Shown here: positions 26,672-36,300 of the stretch, in pieces
Layout: each line of letters opens with the position of its first letter
How positions within the stretch are numbered: position 1 is the stretch's first letter
Assembly: GCA_946411565.1 (NCBI GenBank)
Contig: CAMKEM010000022.1
Location: 1-45,263, forward strand
Direction of reading: 5' to 3'
Length of the DNA: 45,263 bases
From: an uncultured Prevotellaceae bacterium
GTDB taxonomy: Bacteria > Bacteroidota > Bacteroidia > Bacteroidales > Bacteroidaceae
Notes under the pieces: model-generated
Databases searched by the model: none
Seen by the model: only the letters and a program-made list of their open reading frames with translations
What the model was told of the DNA's origin: nothing
Made by a program: the position numbers and the translations under genes

Positions 26672-26906
26672 TTAAAAAATATGTTTAACTAAAATCCTTT
26701 TCTAAATTCAAAGAACAACCTCGCGGTTATTCTTATGCTATCCAAGAGTCAAACAATCTTTAACCTAATAACTAAAACCTAAATCTATTATTCTACTAAC
26801 CTAAACAATTCTTTTCATAATCGTCATTCAGGAATGTTTCCGGGATCATATCCTTTCAGATCTCTTTCTGAATTTTCATTGGAAATGTCCTTTTTTCCTT
26901 TTGACG
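26634..26906 (-). ncRNA. Candidate small RNA / leader-peptide transcript
   Basis: A strong minus-strand promoter (26909-26941) and a strong minus-strand intrinsic terminator (26634-26671) bound about 265 nt with no large frame. The RNA has several uuagguu words. It contains one short frame, 26796-26849: ATG then 17 codons, MIPETFLNDDYEKNCLG, with aaagga just before it. It may be a regulatory RNA, a peptide-coding RNA or both. No known RNA family is recognised. Confidence 0.55.
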
Positions 26907-26908
26907 AT

Positions 26909-26941
26909 GCAAAGGTACGACTATTTTTCTGTGTACGCAAA
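26909..26941 (-). promoter_or_regulatory. Promoter of the candidate small RNA
   Basis: On the minus strand TTTG (26938-26941), a 20-nt spacer and TACCTTTGC (26909-26917): a perfect consensus fit. Confidence 0.8.
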
Positions 26942-27021
26942 CAATTTTACGTTTTTTATTGCTTTTCCTGCTTTTACTTGACACATATCAAGCGTTTGTG
27001 TGCGCACACAACAAAAATATG

Positions 27022-27591
27022 CTATAAAAGCACCAATCCTGCGAATGCTGCATATAGTATCATTCGGATAGGATTAACGCCTACCCACTTAGTACCTACG
27101 AACGTTGCAGCAAAGAGGAAAATAGACACATAGAACTGCCAAGGATTATCTATAGTGGAGAAATTCTCCTTGTTAACAAGCAGCAGCGTTGCAGCAGCAA
27201 GAAGTCCCACAACGGCAGGACGAAGCCCGAGAAAGACACTCTGTACAGGCCCTGTCTTCATATATTTCATGAAGAGTTTGCTAATTACTATCATAAGCAC
27301 AAAGCAAGGCAGCACAAGCGCAAACGTAGCGGTACACGAACCAAGCATAGCAAGGAAAGTATCGCCCGTGAGATTATATACTGCAGTATAGCCACAATAT
27401 GTGGCAGAGTTGATGCCGATAGGCCCAGGTGTCATCTGTGAGATAGCAACAATATTGGTAAACTCAGCCGATGTCATCCACTGGTGTTCGTACACCACCT
27501 GTGATTGAATCAGCGAAATCATGCCATAGCCTCCCCCAAATCCGAAGAGACCTATCATAAAGAATGTATAGAAGAGTGATAGGAAAATCAT
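27022..27591 (-). CDS. Chromate transporter family protein, half-size (second of pair)
   Basis: 189 aa with about five or six hydrophobic segments. The CHR-family signature is present: FGFGGGYGMISLI near residue 16 and MTPGPIGINSATYCGY near residue 53. Single-domain CHR proteins usually occur as adjacent pairs that work together. The partner lies 12 nt upstream. Chromate is the named substrate of the family, but many members probably move other anions such as sulfate. Confidence 0.92.
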   Translation of the reverse strand: MIFLSLFYTFFMIGLFGFGGGYGMISLIQSQVVYEHQWMTSAEFTNIVAISQMTPGPIGINSATYCGYTAVYNLTGDTFLAMLGSCTATFALVLPCFVLMIVISKLFMKYMKTGPVQSVFLGLRPAVVGLLAAATLLLVNKENFSTIDNPWQFYVSIFLFAATFVGTKWVGVNPIRMILYAAFAGLVLL

Positions 27592-27603
27592 TTTATGAAA
27601 CCT

Positions 27604-28218
27604 TTATTCCGTTGGCTTAATAAACTGCCCGTAGAGGAAGCCTCCTACTCCTGCAGCAAGAATGATATATATAGGATTTACTTTCAGCGCCCAGATAAGC
27701 ACAGCCGTGATGATAGGTATCCAACAGTTGATGAATGTAATCTTTGCACGTACAGCCATATTCCAAGTAGGCACGGCGATAAGAGCAACAACAGCAGGGC
27801 GGATGCCTGAAAAAACACTTGCCACCCAAGGCACATCCTGAAAGTTATGGAAGAACATTGCTACAAGCAATATAATAAGGAACGATGGGAGAGCTGTGCC
27901 AAGGGAACAACAGAGCGCCCCAGCTGTACCACGTTTCTTATAGCCTATGAACGTAGAGATATTGATGGCAAACACACCTGGACACGACTGCGCTATGGCA
28001 ATCAGATCAAGGAACTCGGTCTTGCCTATCCACTTATGCTTATTCACCACTTCTGCCTCTATCAGCGGAATCATGGCATAGCCACCACCAATAGTGAAGA
28101 GCCCGATACGGAAGAAAGTACCGAAGAGCACCTTCATAGAAGAAGCAGGCTTCAAGATCACACCTTCAGCAGAAGACGTGGCAACAGAAGCATTAATATC
28201 GTTATTTTCTTGAGACAT
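27604..28218 (-). CDS. Chromate transporter family protein, half-size (first of pair)
   Basis: 204 aa. An N-terminal extension of about 28 residues (to SSMKVLF) precedes the CHR domain (RIGLFTIGGGYAMIPLIE, then SCPGVFAINISTFIGY). It pairs with the CHR protein encoded 12 nt downstream. The GH43-like gene ends 24 nt upstream, so all three minus-strand genes are probably one operon. Confidence 0.92.
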   Translation of the reverse strand: MSQENNDINASVATSSAEGVILKPASSMKVLFGTFFRIGLFTIGGGYAMIPLIEAEVVNKHKWIGKTEFLDLIAIAQSCPGVFAINISTFIGYKKRGTAGALCCSLGTALPSFLIILLVAMFFHNFQDVPWVASVFSGIRPAVVALIAVPTWNMAVRAKITFINCWIPIITAVLIWALKVNPIYIILAAGVGGFLYGQFIKPTE

Positions 28219-28242
28219 TATATTATATACTATTTACGAATT

Positions 28243-29334
28243 TTATTTTGATGTTATAGGAAACGCCTTCACCAACCGCTCATATTCCTCATCAGTAATT
28301 CTCATGAAAGAGCCATGCTGAGGAGAGGCAACTCCTATTATATTATTAGGTTCTGAGAAATTGCGCATAAATTTATCTGCCTTGCAGATGCGGTAGTTAC
28401 GTGGCCGGGAAGAATACTCGATGTATGCAATATGCCAAGTACTGTCGCCTTCAAGCTGAAAGGCTGACACACCCTCGCATTTCTTCTTACCCTCGAAATT
28501 CACATAGTCGGTAGAATCAGGTTCAGGCCACTTGCCCGTCAAGGAGCTGCATGTGGAAGTAAACAAGCCCGGCTTACCACCTTCCTTCTTTATCATCATG
28601 TGATATTGCCTATCGGCTGGCAGATAGTTGATGTCAGCATCAATAGTGGCATACCCCCAGTCGAATAGCAGTTGTGGCTGCGTTAGCGTGGTAAAACTCT
28701 CGTCTGCGTATGAGTAATACATACGGTCGTATGCCTCCTCTCCCCTATTCCACAATGAGTAATAGATGAAATAACCACCTTTCCTGCCATCTGGCCACTT
28801 ATACTCTGAATCCCAGAATATCTGAGGAGCCCACACGCGGTTTATAGTCGTCCAATCCTTATATACAGAGCGTTCACGATCTTCCTTTGTCTTGGTGTCA
28901 GAGAAAATTTCAAGTCCCTTGCGGAAGTCGAAAGTCGTTGATTTCCAATGTATGAGATCATCGGATGTCAGAAGGTCAATACCATAATTATCCCATGCCT
29001 CCTTCTTGCCAAGACGCTTCGTAGCGGCATTGTTCATGTCAGTAGTCACCATCAGATACCCACTCATATCATGCTTTCTGCATATATAAGCATCGCGCGT
29101 ACCACCTTCTATCTTGGCGAGTGCCTTGCTTGAGAAAATAGAGTCACCACCGATGAGGTCGTGAAACACTACCCCATCGCGAGAAACGGCATAGGCAGTC
29201 CATTGACCTCGCCCGCTCATGTGGCAATACAGGTAGTTGCCGCCTTTCTGCGGATTTCCTACGGATTGTGCGAAAATTGATAAATTATTGACGCACATCA
29301 AGGCTATTAGGGGTATTATGCGTGTAATATTCAT
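28243..29334 (-). CDS. Secreted GH43-like glycosidase
   Basis: 363 aa. The signal peptide ends at about residue 23 (SIFAQ). The five-bladed propeller marks of the GH43/GH32/GH62 clan are visible: Arg-Asp in GGTRDAYIC (candidate base), RVWAPQIFWD, IDADINYLP (pKa-modulating Asp) and KKCEGVSAF (candidate acid Glu). This suggests an arabinosidase- or xylosidase-type enzyme in the periplasm or at the surface; the sugar is unknown. The chrA pair lies 24 nt downstream, an odd operon partner. Confidence 0.82.
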   Translation of the reverse strand: MNITRIIPLIALMCVNNLSIFAQSVGNPQKGGNYLYCHMSGRGQWTAYAVSRDGVVFHDLIGGDSIFSSKALAKIEGGTRDAYICRKHDMSGYLMVTTDMNNAATKRLGKKEAWDNYGIDLLTSDDLIHWKSTTFDFRKGLEIFSDTKTKEDRERSVYKDWTTINRVWAPQIFWDSEYKWPDGRKGGYFIYYSLWNRGEEAYDRMYYSYADESFTTLTQPQLLFDWGYATIDADINYLPADRQYHMMIKKEGGKPGLFTSTCSSLTGKWPEPDSTDYVNFEGKKKCEGVSAFQLEGDSTWHIAYIEYSSRPRNYRICKADKFMRNFSEPNNIIGVASPQHGSFMRITDEEYERLVKAFPITSK

Positions 29335-29352
29335 TATTATGCAATTTTGCTT

Positions 29353-29361
29353 GCAAAGTTA
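29353..29361 (-). promoter_or_regulatory. Probable -7 box of the GH43-chrA operon
   Basis: The minus strand reads TAACTTTGC at 29353-29361, about 19 nt before the ATG. There is no clear TTTG at the right distance, so the call is tentative. Confidence 0.45.
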
Positions 29362-29464
29362 GAAATATTTTTCGAAAAAATAATCGGTTTTTCGGATAGT
29401 AAATCTTAATAAGTGTTAAAAACAAGGATTAACGTTAAAATTGCGAACTTTATATAGCAAATTG

Positions 29465-29497
29465 TTTGGCTAAACCGATTTTTTTGTTTATCTTTGC
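29465..29497 (+). promoter_or_regulatory. Promoter of the M23 peptidase gene
   Basis: TTTG (29465-29468), a 20-nt spacer and TATCTTTGC (29489-29497). It lies inside the longest open frame, which shows that the upstream ATG at 29466 is not the start. Confidence 0.82.
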
Positions 29498-29561
29498 ATC
29501 GGTTTTACGCTATTGGGGAATTTGCGGGAGCCAAACAAAAATATTAACTAAACAGTGTCTA

Positions 29562-30503
29562 ATGAAATTAAAGGAAATATATTCGTTACTTATCCTAACC
29601 CTCACGCTTACGCTGGTCGCGGTACCAGTTTCGGCACAAGATTTGCTCGCAAGACAGGCACCTGTAGATCGCAGGATGCGCGCAGTTGATACATTGGCGT
29701 TAAAGGCGGTAATAGAAAGGGAATCACTCGAAAATCCAGCAGCCCAATTATATGAGGACTGGGATAACACATACGCACACAAGCAGACAGAACTTCCTGA
29801 CTCATTCAGAATCAGCCTGAAGCATTTCTGTATGCCTACTACCAGCAGGGTAATCACAAGTAAGATGGGACCACGCTGGGGACGTGTTCACAAGGGTCTT
29901 GACATAAAGGTCTATATTGGTGACACTATCCGTGCAGCATTCTCTGGAAAAGTACGTATCAAGCGTTACGAGGCTCGTGGCTATGGTAAGTTCCTTGTCA
30001 TTCGCCATCCTAACGGACTTGAGACAATATATGGTCACATGAGTGACTGGTTGGTTGAAGAGGATCAAATGGTTAAGGCAGGTCAGCCTATCGGTCTTGG
30101 TGGTAACACAGGTCGAAGCACAGGCTCACACCTTCACTTTGAGACACGTCTTTGCGGCGTAGCACTCAATCCTGCATTGCTCTTCGATTTCGTCAATCAG
30201 GACGTAACAGCCGACTACTATATGTTCCGCAAGAGCGACTATGAGCATGAGTCTGTTGCAATCAACAAGACAATCCAGCTCGATGGTGCTCCAGAGCCAA
30301 CTCTGGCTGCTGAAGAAAAGCAGGACATACCAGCAAGCGAGGTTCGCCAGTACACAGAAACACGCTATCATAAGGTTTCTGCAGGCGAGACGCTTTACAG
30401 CATTGCACGCCGTCGCGGTGTAACCGTAGAACAGCTCTGCAAGCTGAACCATCTGACACGCGACATCAAGGTTCGCCCAGGTCAGATTCTCCGCTACTCT
30501 TAG
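29562..30503 (+). CDS. M23-family peptidoglycan endopeptidase with LysM domain
   Basis: 313 aa from the ATG at 29562; the longer frame from 29466 overlaps the promoter. The signal peptide ends near VSAQ. The LytM/M23 domain spans about residues 90-195: zinc ligands in HKGLDI (HxxxD) and HLHFE (HxH), with the GHMSDW histidine between. A C-terminal LysM domain (HKVSAGETLYSIARRRGVT...VRPGQILRYS) binds peptidoglycan. It either cuts peptide cross-links or activates an amidase during division; all zinc ligands are present, so activity is likely. It is a single-gene unit with its own promoter and terminator. Confidence 0.93.
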   Translation: MKLKEIYSLLILTLTLTLVAVPVSAQDLLARQAPVDRRMRAVDTLALKAVIERESLENPAAQLYEDWDNTYAHKQTELPDSFRISLKHFCMPTTSRVITSKMGPRWGRVHKGLDIKVYIGDTIRAAFSGKVRIKRYEARGYGKFLVIRHPNGLETIYGHMSDWLVEEDQMVKAGQPIGLGGNTGRSTGSHLHFETRLCGVALNPALLFDFVNQDVTADYYMFRKSDYEHESVAINKTIQLDGAPEPTLAAEEKQDIPASEVRQYTETRYHKVSAGETLYSIARRRGVTVEQLCKLNHLTRDIKVRPGQILRYS

Positions 30504-30571
30504 TAGTAGCATTCTAAGGAAGAAAATCAATAACAATGTTTCCCCCTTTCATAATCAAATAAAAGTTTTGG

Positions 30572-30611
30572 AGAACCAGCCGAGACGTGAGTTTCTACTG
30601 GTTCTTTTTTT
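30572..30611 (+). terminator. Terminator of the M23 peptidase gene
   Basis: AGAACCAG (30572-30579) pairs with CTGGTTCT (30598-30605), followed by a T-run. Confidence 0.85.
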
Positions 30612-30642
30612 GTGCCTATAATTCTGGCAAATCCAACCAAAA

Positions 30643-30748
30643 ATTTCAATTATTTCAATTATTTCAATAAAAAAGGACACGCATATCTGTGTTCTGAAAA
30701 AACAGGGTATGCCCAAAATCAATTGAAATTATTGAAATAATTGAAATT
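30643..30748. repeat. 9-bp inverted pair
   Basis: Three nonamers of atttcaatt type (30643-30669) face three of attgaaatt type (30722-30748), exact inverse complements over most of their length, 52 bp apart. Phase is exactly 9 bp. There is no coding frame in the spacer. Confidence 0.9.
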
Positions 30749-30840
30749 TCGCGTCACATTCACCACATTCCATACGACCATGTGGTAGCTATGGCAAAAT
30801 CTCGACAAATTTCTTTATAGCAATCAGCTAAGCTGCTTTT

Positions 30841-30964
30841 AACTGACAATAATTACCAATCTTAATCCAATAATTTTCAATTTAATGTTGTTTTTATTGG
30901 GTGAAGATTGGTAAGATTGGAACTCCGCGTAGCGCCTGAGCCTTGCGAAGAATTATTGTCAGTT
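30841..30964. mobile_element. MITE-like element, copy 2 (124 bp)
   Basis: Perfect 14-bp terminal inverted repeats, aactgacaataatt and aattattgtcagtt. Length and interior match copy 1 (4432-4555). It is followed directly by cagcatcggagatgcgttt, which copy 1 also has, but 35-40 bp further on. So either copy 1 has a later insertion, or the element was once larger. Confidence 0.85.
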
Positions 30965-31043
30965 CAGCATCGGAGATGCGTTTATCAAAAAATTGTCAAA
31001 CTCACGTTATTTAATAAGTATAAGAAAACAAAGTGGACATAAT

Positions 31044-31092
31044 TCCCCTTATTAATCCCAAGCAATTCCCTTGCAAATCCCTAGCAAATCCC
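31044..31092. repeat. 11-bp phased array, TCCC core
   Basis: TCCC occurs at 31044, 31056, 31067, 31078 and 31089 within units like caattcccttg and caaatccctag: spacing 12, 11, 11, 11. The same units occur inverted at 44983-45025. Confidence 0.85.
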
Positions 31093-31155
31093 ATTTTTAT
31101 GATAGGCGAACAAAGGACATTAAAATGCAAAAGGAATGATTTTTTTGCATTAATA

Positions 31156-31188
31156 TTTGCACAAAACAAATATTTTGCGTATCTTTGC
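31156..31188 (+). promoter_or_regulatory. Promoter of the propeller/thioredoxin lipoprotein gene
   Basis: TTTG (31156-31159), a 20-nt spacer and TATCTTTGC (31180-31188). The predicted start of transcription, near 31195, leaves an unusually long leader of about 280 nt. Confidence 0.8.
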
Positions 31189-31192
31189 ACTC

Positions 31193-31476
31193 AGACATCA
31201 TAGACGTGCGCCAGCCTTTGATGGCTGACCCGCACTATGTCTTTCGTGCGAGGATGCTATGCACGTTGCAGTATGAGGCGGAAAACAGGTATATCGTAAT
31301 ACCGTTATAAGTCCGTTACAGGTCCGTTGTAAGTCCGTTCGCCAAAAACGGAGATCAAAAGGCACTTTAAGTTACTTACCACATTGTGATTACTAACAAC
31401 GACGACGAGTGAAAACAGAAATTGCCGAAAATCTGAAAAAGAGTAGGCATATAAAAACTAATCACCTAAAACTATT
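31193..31476 (+). promoter_or_regulatory. Long structured 5' leader
   Basis: The leader opens with a strong hairpin: catagacgtgcg pairs with cgcactatg around an AGCC/GGCT tip (31200-31243). Then come four 11-bp units with a CCGTT core (at 31302, 31313, 31324 and 31335) and a second CGTT/AACG pairing. No known riboswitch is recognised, and there is no leader reading frame worth calling. Confidence 0.45.
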
Positions 31477-33063
31477 ATGAAGAAAACTTTGCTTACGTTT
31501 TTTATTTCAATCTTACTATGCTCTTGCTCGGAACATGGCAGTTCTGTTGTGGAAGAATATTTCCTGAGAGGACAGGAAGTTAAGATAGACTCTGCAAATA
31601 AGGACATCGGACCAAAGTTTCTGTTTGGAGAAATCCTATATGCCTGGGATATGAACTACCATGGAGGAAAACTTACCAAAAACGAATGGCAGAAAGTAGA
31701 TGACCTATTAGTAGCTGATGAGCATAATGAATTGGGACTTATGGTTTTATCACAAGATAATAACGGAGATTTATTTGTATTGAATCGCCCTTGGATGGGA
31801 GATAAGTTGCACTCTCTTATAAAAATCCCACATGCCGACAGTATTGCTGCCGTCAAGGATCAGACGAAATGGAAAAAATATGACCTTAAGCAAGTGCCTG
31901 GAATTCTGACTATGGGCAGTAACTTTAAGATTTTATCAGATTCAACTATTCTCGTCGCAGGAGCTGTCAGTTCTGATTTGAGGCATATATTCTCGATTAT
32001 TGACTTCAAGAACCAAAAGCTCATACCCTTAGACTATTGGCCGGAAGATGGAGCTCCAACTGACAGGGACAAAAACATGCGCTACGAAAAAGACTGTGTT
32101 TTATTGGGAAATGGAAAAGGTAAATATCTGTATCAGAATGGTTTTATACCTCTCGCTTTTACATTCAACATAGAAGGTACAATAGTCAATATACAGAACC
32201 AACTATATTCGTCTAAATTTATAAAAAATGTAAAACCAACAGAAAAATTAGCCAGTTGCGCAAATAACGACAGAATCTATATGCTTTATAGGAATGCTAA
32301 CAGTCAAGGTGGAAAAACAAAGGAATATGTCCCATGGATATTTGGCAATACCGTGGAAGTATTCGACTGGGATGGTGTTAAGCAGCAAGTCATCCATCTT
32401 GACAATTACGGGCAGAACATTATGCTTTCTGAAGATGGCAAGACTCTATACCTTATATCTGATTATTCTGAGGATATACCAGATTGCTATATTTACTCTT
32501 ATGACATTAGTGACCTCGCCAATCATCCAATGATTGATTCTACTGAAATACAGAAAATCTGCAAGTCTAACGCAGAAAAGAACTTGGAGAAATATGGCAA
32601 GAATAATAATGTCAGTTTGAAAGAAGGTGACAGGATGGCTGATTTCGAGTTGTACGACTATAATGACAAGCCTCACCATCTTACAGAGTTTCTGGGCAAG
32701 GGTAAATATACCATCCTCGAAGTGAGCGGAATAGGCTGCGGTCCTTGTCAGGCAGCAAAACCGTATCTGGAAAAATTCTACAAGCAATACAAGGATAAAT
32801 TTGAGATGATAACAATTTCCACAGACAGAGTGCTTGAATGGAAAAAGAAGCCAGTAGGAGAAGTGAGCTGGCATGAGTGGAACGACCACATAATGGCTCG
32901 TGATATCATCAAGAAATACGACATAAAAGGTATTCCGACCTTTATCATAATTGATCCAAAAGGCAAGATACTAAGCAAAAGTCTAAACCTAAAGAACTTC
33001 TCAGAGGCATTGAAGAAGCATATACCAGCAGAAGAAGTGGATAAGGTAATGGGATTTAAATAA
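31477..33063 (+). CDS. Lipoprotein with N-terminal beta-propeller and C-terminal thioredoxin domain
   Basis: 528 aa. The signal peptide has a lipidated Cys17 (LLCSCSEHG). Residues about 45-345 form WD/TolB-like blades similar to the BF3164-type 6-bladed propeller lipoproteins. Residues about 380-528 are a TlpA/AhpC-type thioredoxin fold (KEGDRMADFELYDYND, IGCGPCQAAKPYLEKF with CGPC at 421-424, cis-Pro in IKGIPTFIIID). It probably acts as a membrane-anchored thiol-disulfide oxidoreductase in the periplasm. The propeller may hold a partner. It is monocistronic, ending before an 8-bp palindrome and the susC promoter. Confidence 0.8.
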   Translation: MKKTLLTFFISILLCSCSEHGSSVVEEYFLRGQEVKIDSANKDIGPKFLFGEILYAWDMNYHGGKLTKNEWQKVDDLLVADEHNELGLMVLSQDNNGDLFVLNRPWMGDKLHSLIKIPHADSIAAVKDQTKWKKYDLKQVPGILTMGSNFKILSDSTILVAGAVSSDLRHIFSIIDFKNQKLIPLDYWPEDGAPTDRDKNMRYEKDCVLLGNGKGKYLYQNGFIPLAFTFNIEGTIVNIQNQLYSSKFIKNVKPTEKLASCANNDRIYMLYRNANSQGGKTKEYVPWIFGNTVEVFDWDGVKQQVIHLDNYGQNIMLSEDGKTLYLISDYSEDIPDCYIYSYDISDLANHPMIDSTEIQKICKSNAEKNLEKYGKNNNVSLKEGDRMADFELYDYNDKPHHLTEFLGKGKYTILEVSGIGCGPCQAAKPYLEKFYKQYKDKFEMITISTDRVLEWKKKPVGEVSWHEWNDHIMARDIIKKYDIKGIPTFIIIDPKGKILSKSLNLKNFSEALKKHIPAEEVDKVMGFK

Positions 33064-33073
33064 CATTTCATCA

Positions 33074-33118
33074 AATGCAAAGATACAAGGGAGAAAATCT
33101 TCTTTGTGTCTTTGCTCT
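33074..33118. repeat. 8-bp inverted pair / terminator-like palindrome
   Basis: Left units gcaaagat, acaaggga; right units ctttgtgt, ctttgctc, about 9 bp apart. They pair roughly (gcaaag with ctttgc, acaa with ttgt). The rest of the 33064-33376 gap holds only the susC promoter and leader. Confidence 0.65.
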
Positions 33119-33222
33119 AAAAAAGTAAACGCTTAAATAACTAACAAATGTTATAATTTGATACCTGATTCACGTGATTTTATTGATAAATGTCATTTGT
33201 ACAACAAAAAATTAGCATTTTG

Positions 33223-33255
33223 TTTGTTCTTTTAGTATTTTTTAAGTACCTTTGC
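33223..33255 (+). promoter_or_regulatory. Promoter of the susC-susD import operon
   Basis: TTTG (33223-33226), a 20-nt spacer and TACCTTTGC (33247-33255). The leader to 33377 is about 115 nt. Confidence 0.82.
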
Positions 33256-33376
33256 ATCTATATGCAACACGAATCTGATATTTACAAAATTACACTAATC
33301 CCTACATAAAATCCGAAAAGTCCGGTATAATATAGACGTAACAAATTTTTCAAGTAATATAAGAGTATTTAAGAGT

Positions 33377-36300
33377 ATGAAACAGAAACTTATCCTGTTT
33401 TTGGTCAGTATGCTTTGTATGGTTACAACAGCTCTGGCACAAACAAAGATTACAGGTACTGTTCTCTCGCAAGAGGACGGGGAACCCGTAATCGGCGCTA
33501 CTGTCATGGTACAGGGCGACAAGAAGGGTACTGTCACCGACATCAATGGTAAATTTACCATTAGTGTGCCAAGTGGCAAAAAGTTATCAATCAGCTATGT
33601 AGGTATGAAGACTACGACTGTCAGCCCAAAGGCAGACATGGTAGTCAAGCTCGCAAGCGACGGACTTCTTGAGGATGTCGTCGTAACGGGTATGGTAAAG
33701 ACCGACAAGCGTCTCTTCACCGGTGCTACTGCAAAGATCGACGCTTCATCAGCTAAGATTGACGGTATGGCAGATATCTCACGCTCTCTTGAGGGACGTG
33801 CTGCCGGCGTAAGCGTACAGAACGTGTCAGGCACATTCGGAACAGCACCAAAGATCCGTGTACGTGGTGCAACGTCTATCTATGGTTCATCAAAGCCTCT
33901 CTGGGTTGTTGATGGCGTTATCATGGAAGATGTAACCGAGGTAAGCGCAGATGATCTTTCATCAGGTGATGCCGAGACACTTATCTCAAGTGCAATCGCA
34001 GGTCTTAACTCAGACGATATCGAGTCATTCCAGATTCTTAAGGACGGTTCTGCAACCTCTATCTATGGTGCTCGTGCTATGGCAGGTGTCATCGTAATCA
34101 CCACAAAGAAGGGTAAGTCAGGAAGTGCATTCGTAAACTATACAGGCGAATATACCATGCGTCTGAAGCCAAGCTACAGCAACTTCAACATCATGAACTC
34201 TCAGGATCAGATGTCTGTATATCAGGAGCTTGAGCAGAAGGGCTACCTCAACTATGCAGAGATTGCAAACAAGTCTGAGAGTGGTGTGTATGGTAAGATG
34301 TATCAGCTCATCACAGACTATGATCCAGCTACTGGTCAGTTCGGCCTTACCAACACCTCAGCCGCACGCAACGCATATCTTCGTGCTGCCGAGCTGAGAA
34401 ACACCAACTGGTTCGACCGCCTGTTCTCTAACAGCATCATGCACAACCACTCTGTAAGCGTATCTTCTGGTACAGAGAAGTCACAGCACTATGTATCTGT
34501 AAGTGCTATGTATGATCCAGGATGGTATAAGAAGAGTCAGGTAGAGCGTTATACAGCTAACCTCAACTCTACTTTCAACCTCAGCAAGAAGTTGGAGTTC
34601 AACGTTATTGCCAACGCATCTTATCGTAAGCAGCAGGCTCCTGGTACTATTGGTAAGGAAACCGATGCTGTAACAGGTGAGGTGAAGCGTGACTTCGACA
34701 TCAACCCATATTCTTACTCAATGAACACTTCACGTGCTCTTGATCCTGACACCTACTATATACGTAACTATGCAGACTTCAACATCTTCAATGAGTTGGA
34801 GAACAACTATATGGAGCTTGGTGTCAACGACCTCCGCGTTACTGGTAGTCTGAAGTACAAACCTATCAAGAAGGTAGAGCTTACTTTGCTTGCTGGTATG
34901 CAGAACACAGCTACAACTCAGGAGCACTATATCCTCGACAATAGTAATCAGGCTATGGCATATCGCGCAATGGGCAACTCACACATTCGCGAGAAGAACC
35001 CATTCCTCTACAAAGATCCAGACGACATCTATGCACTCCCTATCTCTGTACTTCCTGACGGTGGTATCTACGAGCGCACAGACCGCAATATGTATAAGTG
35101 GGATACACGTCTCACAGCAGCTTACAACGACGTATTTGCCGAGGATCACATCGTGAACCTCTATGGCGGTATGGAGACAAACTACGTAAACCGTCACAAG
35201 ACATGGTTCCGTGGCTGGGGTATGCAATATTCTATGGGCGAGATTCCAAACTATGCATATCAGGTATTCAAGAAGGGTTCAGAGGAGAACACCGACTATT
35301 ACACTCTCGAAAACAAGCACGAGCGTAGTGCTGCTTTCTTCGCAAACGGAACATACTCATACAAAGGTCGTTATACTCTGAATGGTACATACCGCTACGA
35401 GGGTACAAACCGTATGGGTAAGAGCCGTGCAGCTCGCTGGTTGCCTACATGGAACGTATCAGGTTCTTGGAACGTACACGAGGAGGATTTCTTCACAAAG
35501 TTCGAGCCTACCATCTCCCACCTCTCACTCCGCGCATCTTATTCACTTACCGCTGAGCGACCAAACATTTCAAACGCTATCGTGGAGATAGGTAGTAAAA
35601 CACCTTGGCGTCCTTTCGCAAGTGTTCGTGAGTCAAAGCTTTATATAAAGAACCTCGCAAACGAGGATCTCACATACGAGAAGAAGCATGAGCTTAACCT
35701 CGGATTGTCAGCAGGTTTCCTCAACAACCGCATCAACCTTGAGGTGGATTGGTACAAGCGTAACAACTACGACCTTATCGGCTATGCCACTACACAGGGT
35801 ATAGGTGGTGAGATTGACAAGCTCGGTAACATTGCCTCTATGAAGGCTAACGGTATTGAAATAAGCATCACTACAAACAACATCAAGACTCAGGACTTCA
35901 GTTGGACAACCAATTTCATCTACTCTCATTCTTCAAACGAAGTTACCGACCTGAAGACCACAAGTAATGTGATGAATCTTGTGGCACGTACAAGCACCAA
36001 CGATAAAGGTGATAACACACCAAATGCATTTGCACGTGAAGGCTACCCTGTAGGTGCACTCTTCTCTATTCCTTTCATGGGACTTAATGACGAAGGTCTT
36101 CCTACATTCCTTGATCAGGACGGCAAAATAACAACTACTGGTATCTACTTCCAGGAAAGAGATCCTGAAAAACTCAATTTCCTTGAGTACTCTGGTACAG
36201 TTGATCCAACAGACGTAGGTTCTCTCGGCAACGTGTTCAAGTATAAGAACTTGTCACTCAACGTATTCGTTACCTATTCTTTCGGTAATGTAGTACGCCT

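Noticed and set aside
26834..27133. 99-codon plus-strand frame
   Set aside because: It runs through the minus-strand promoter at 26909-26941 and into the antisense of chrA; aromatic, AT-driven composition.
29466..29561. Longer start for the M23 peptidase
   Set aside because: It overlaps the TTTG-N20-TATCTTTGC promoter, and the signal peptide begins at the ATG at 29562.
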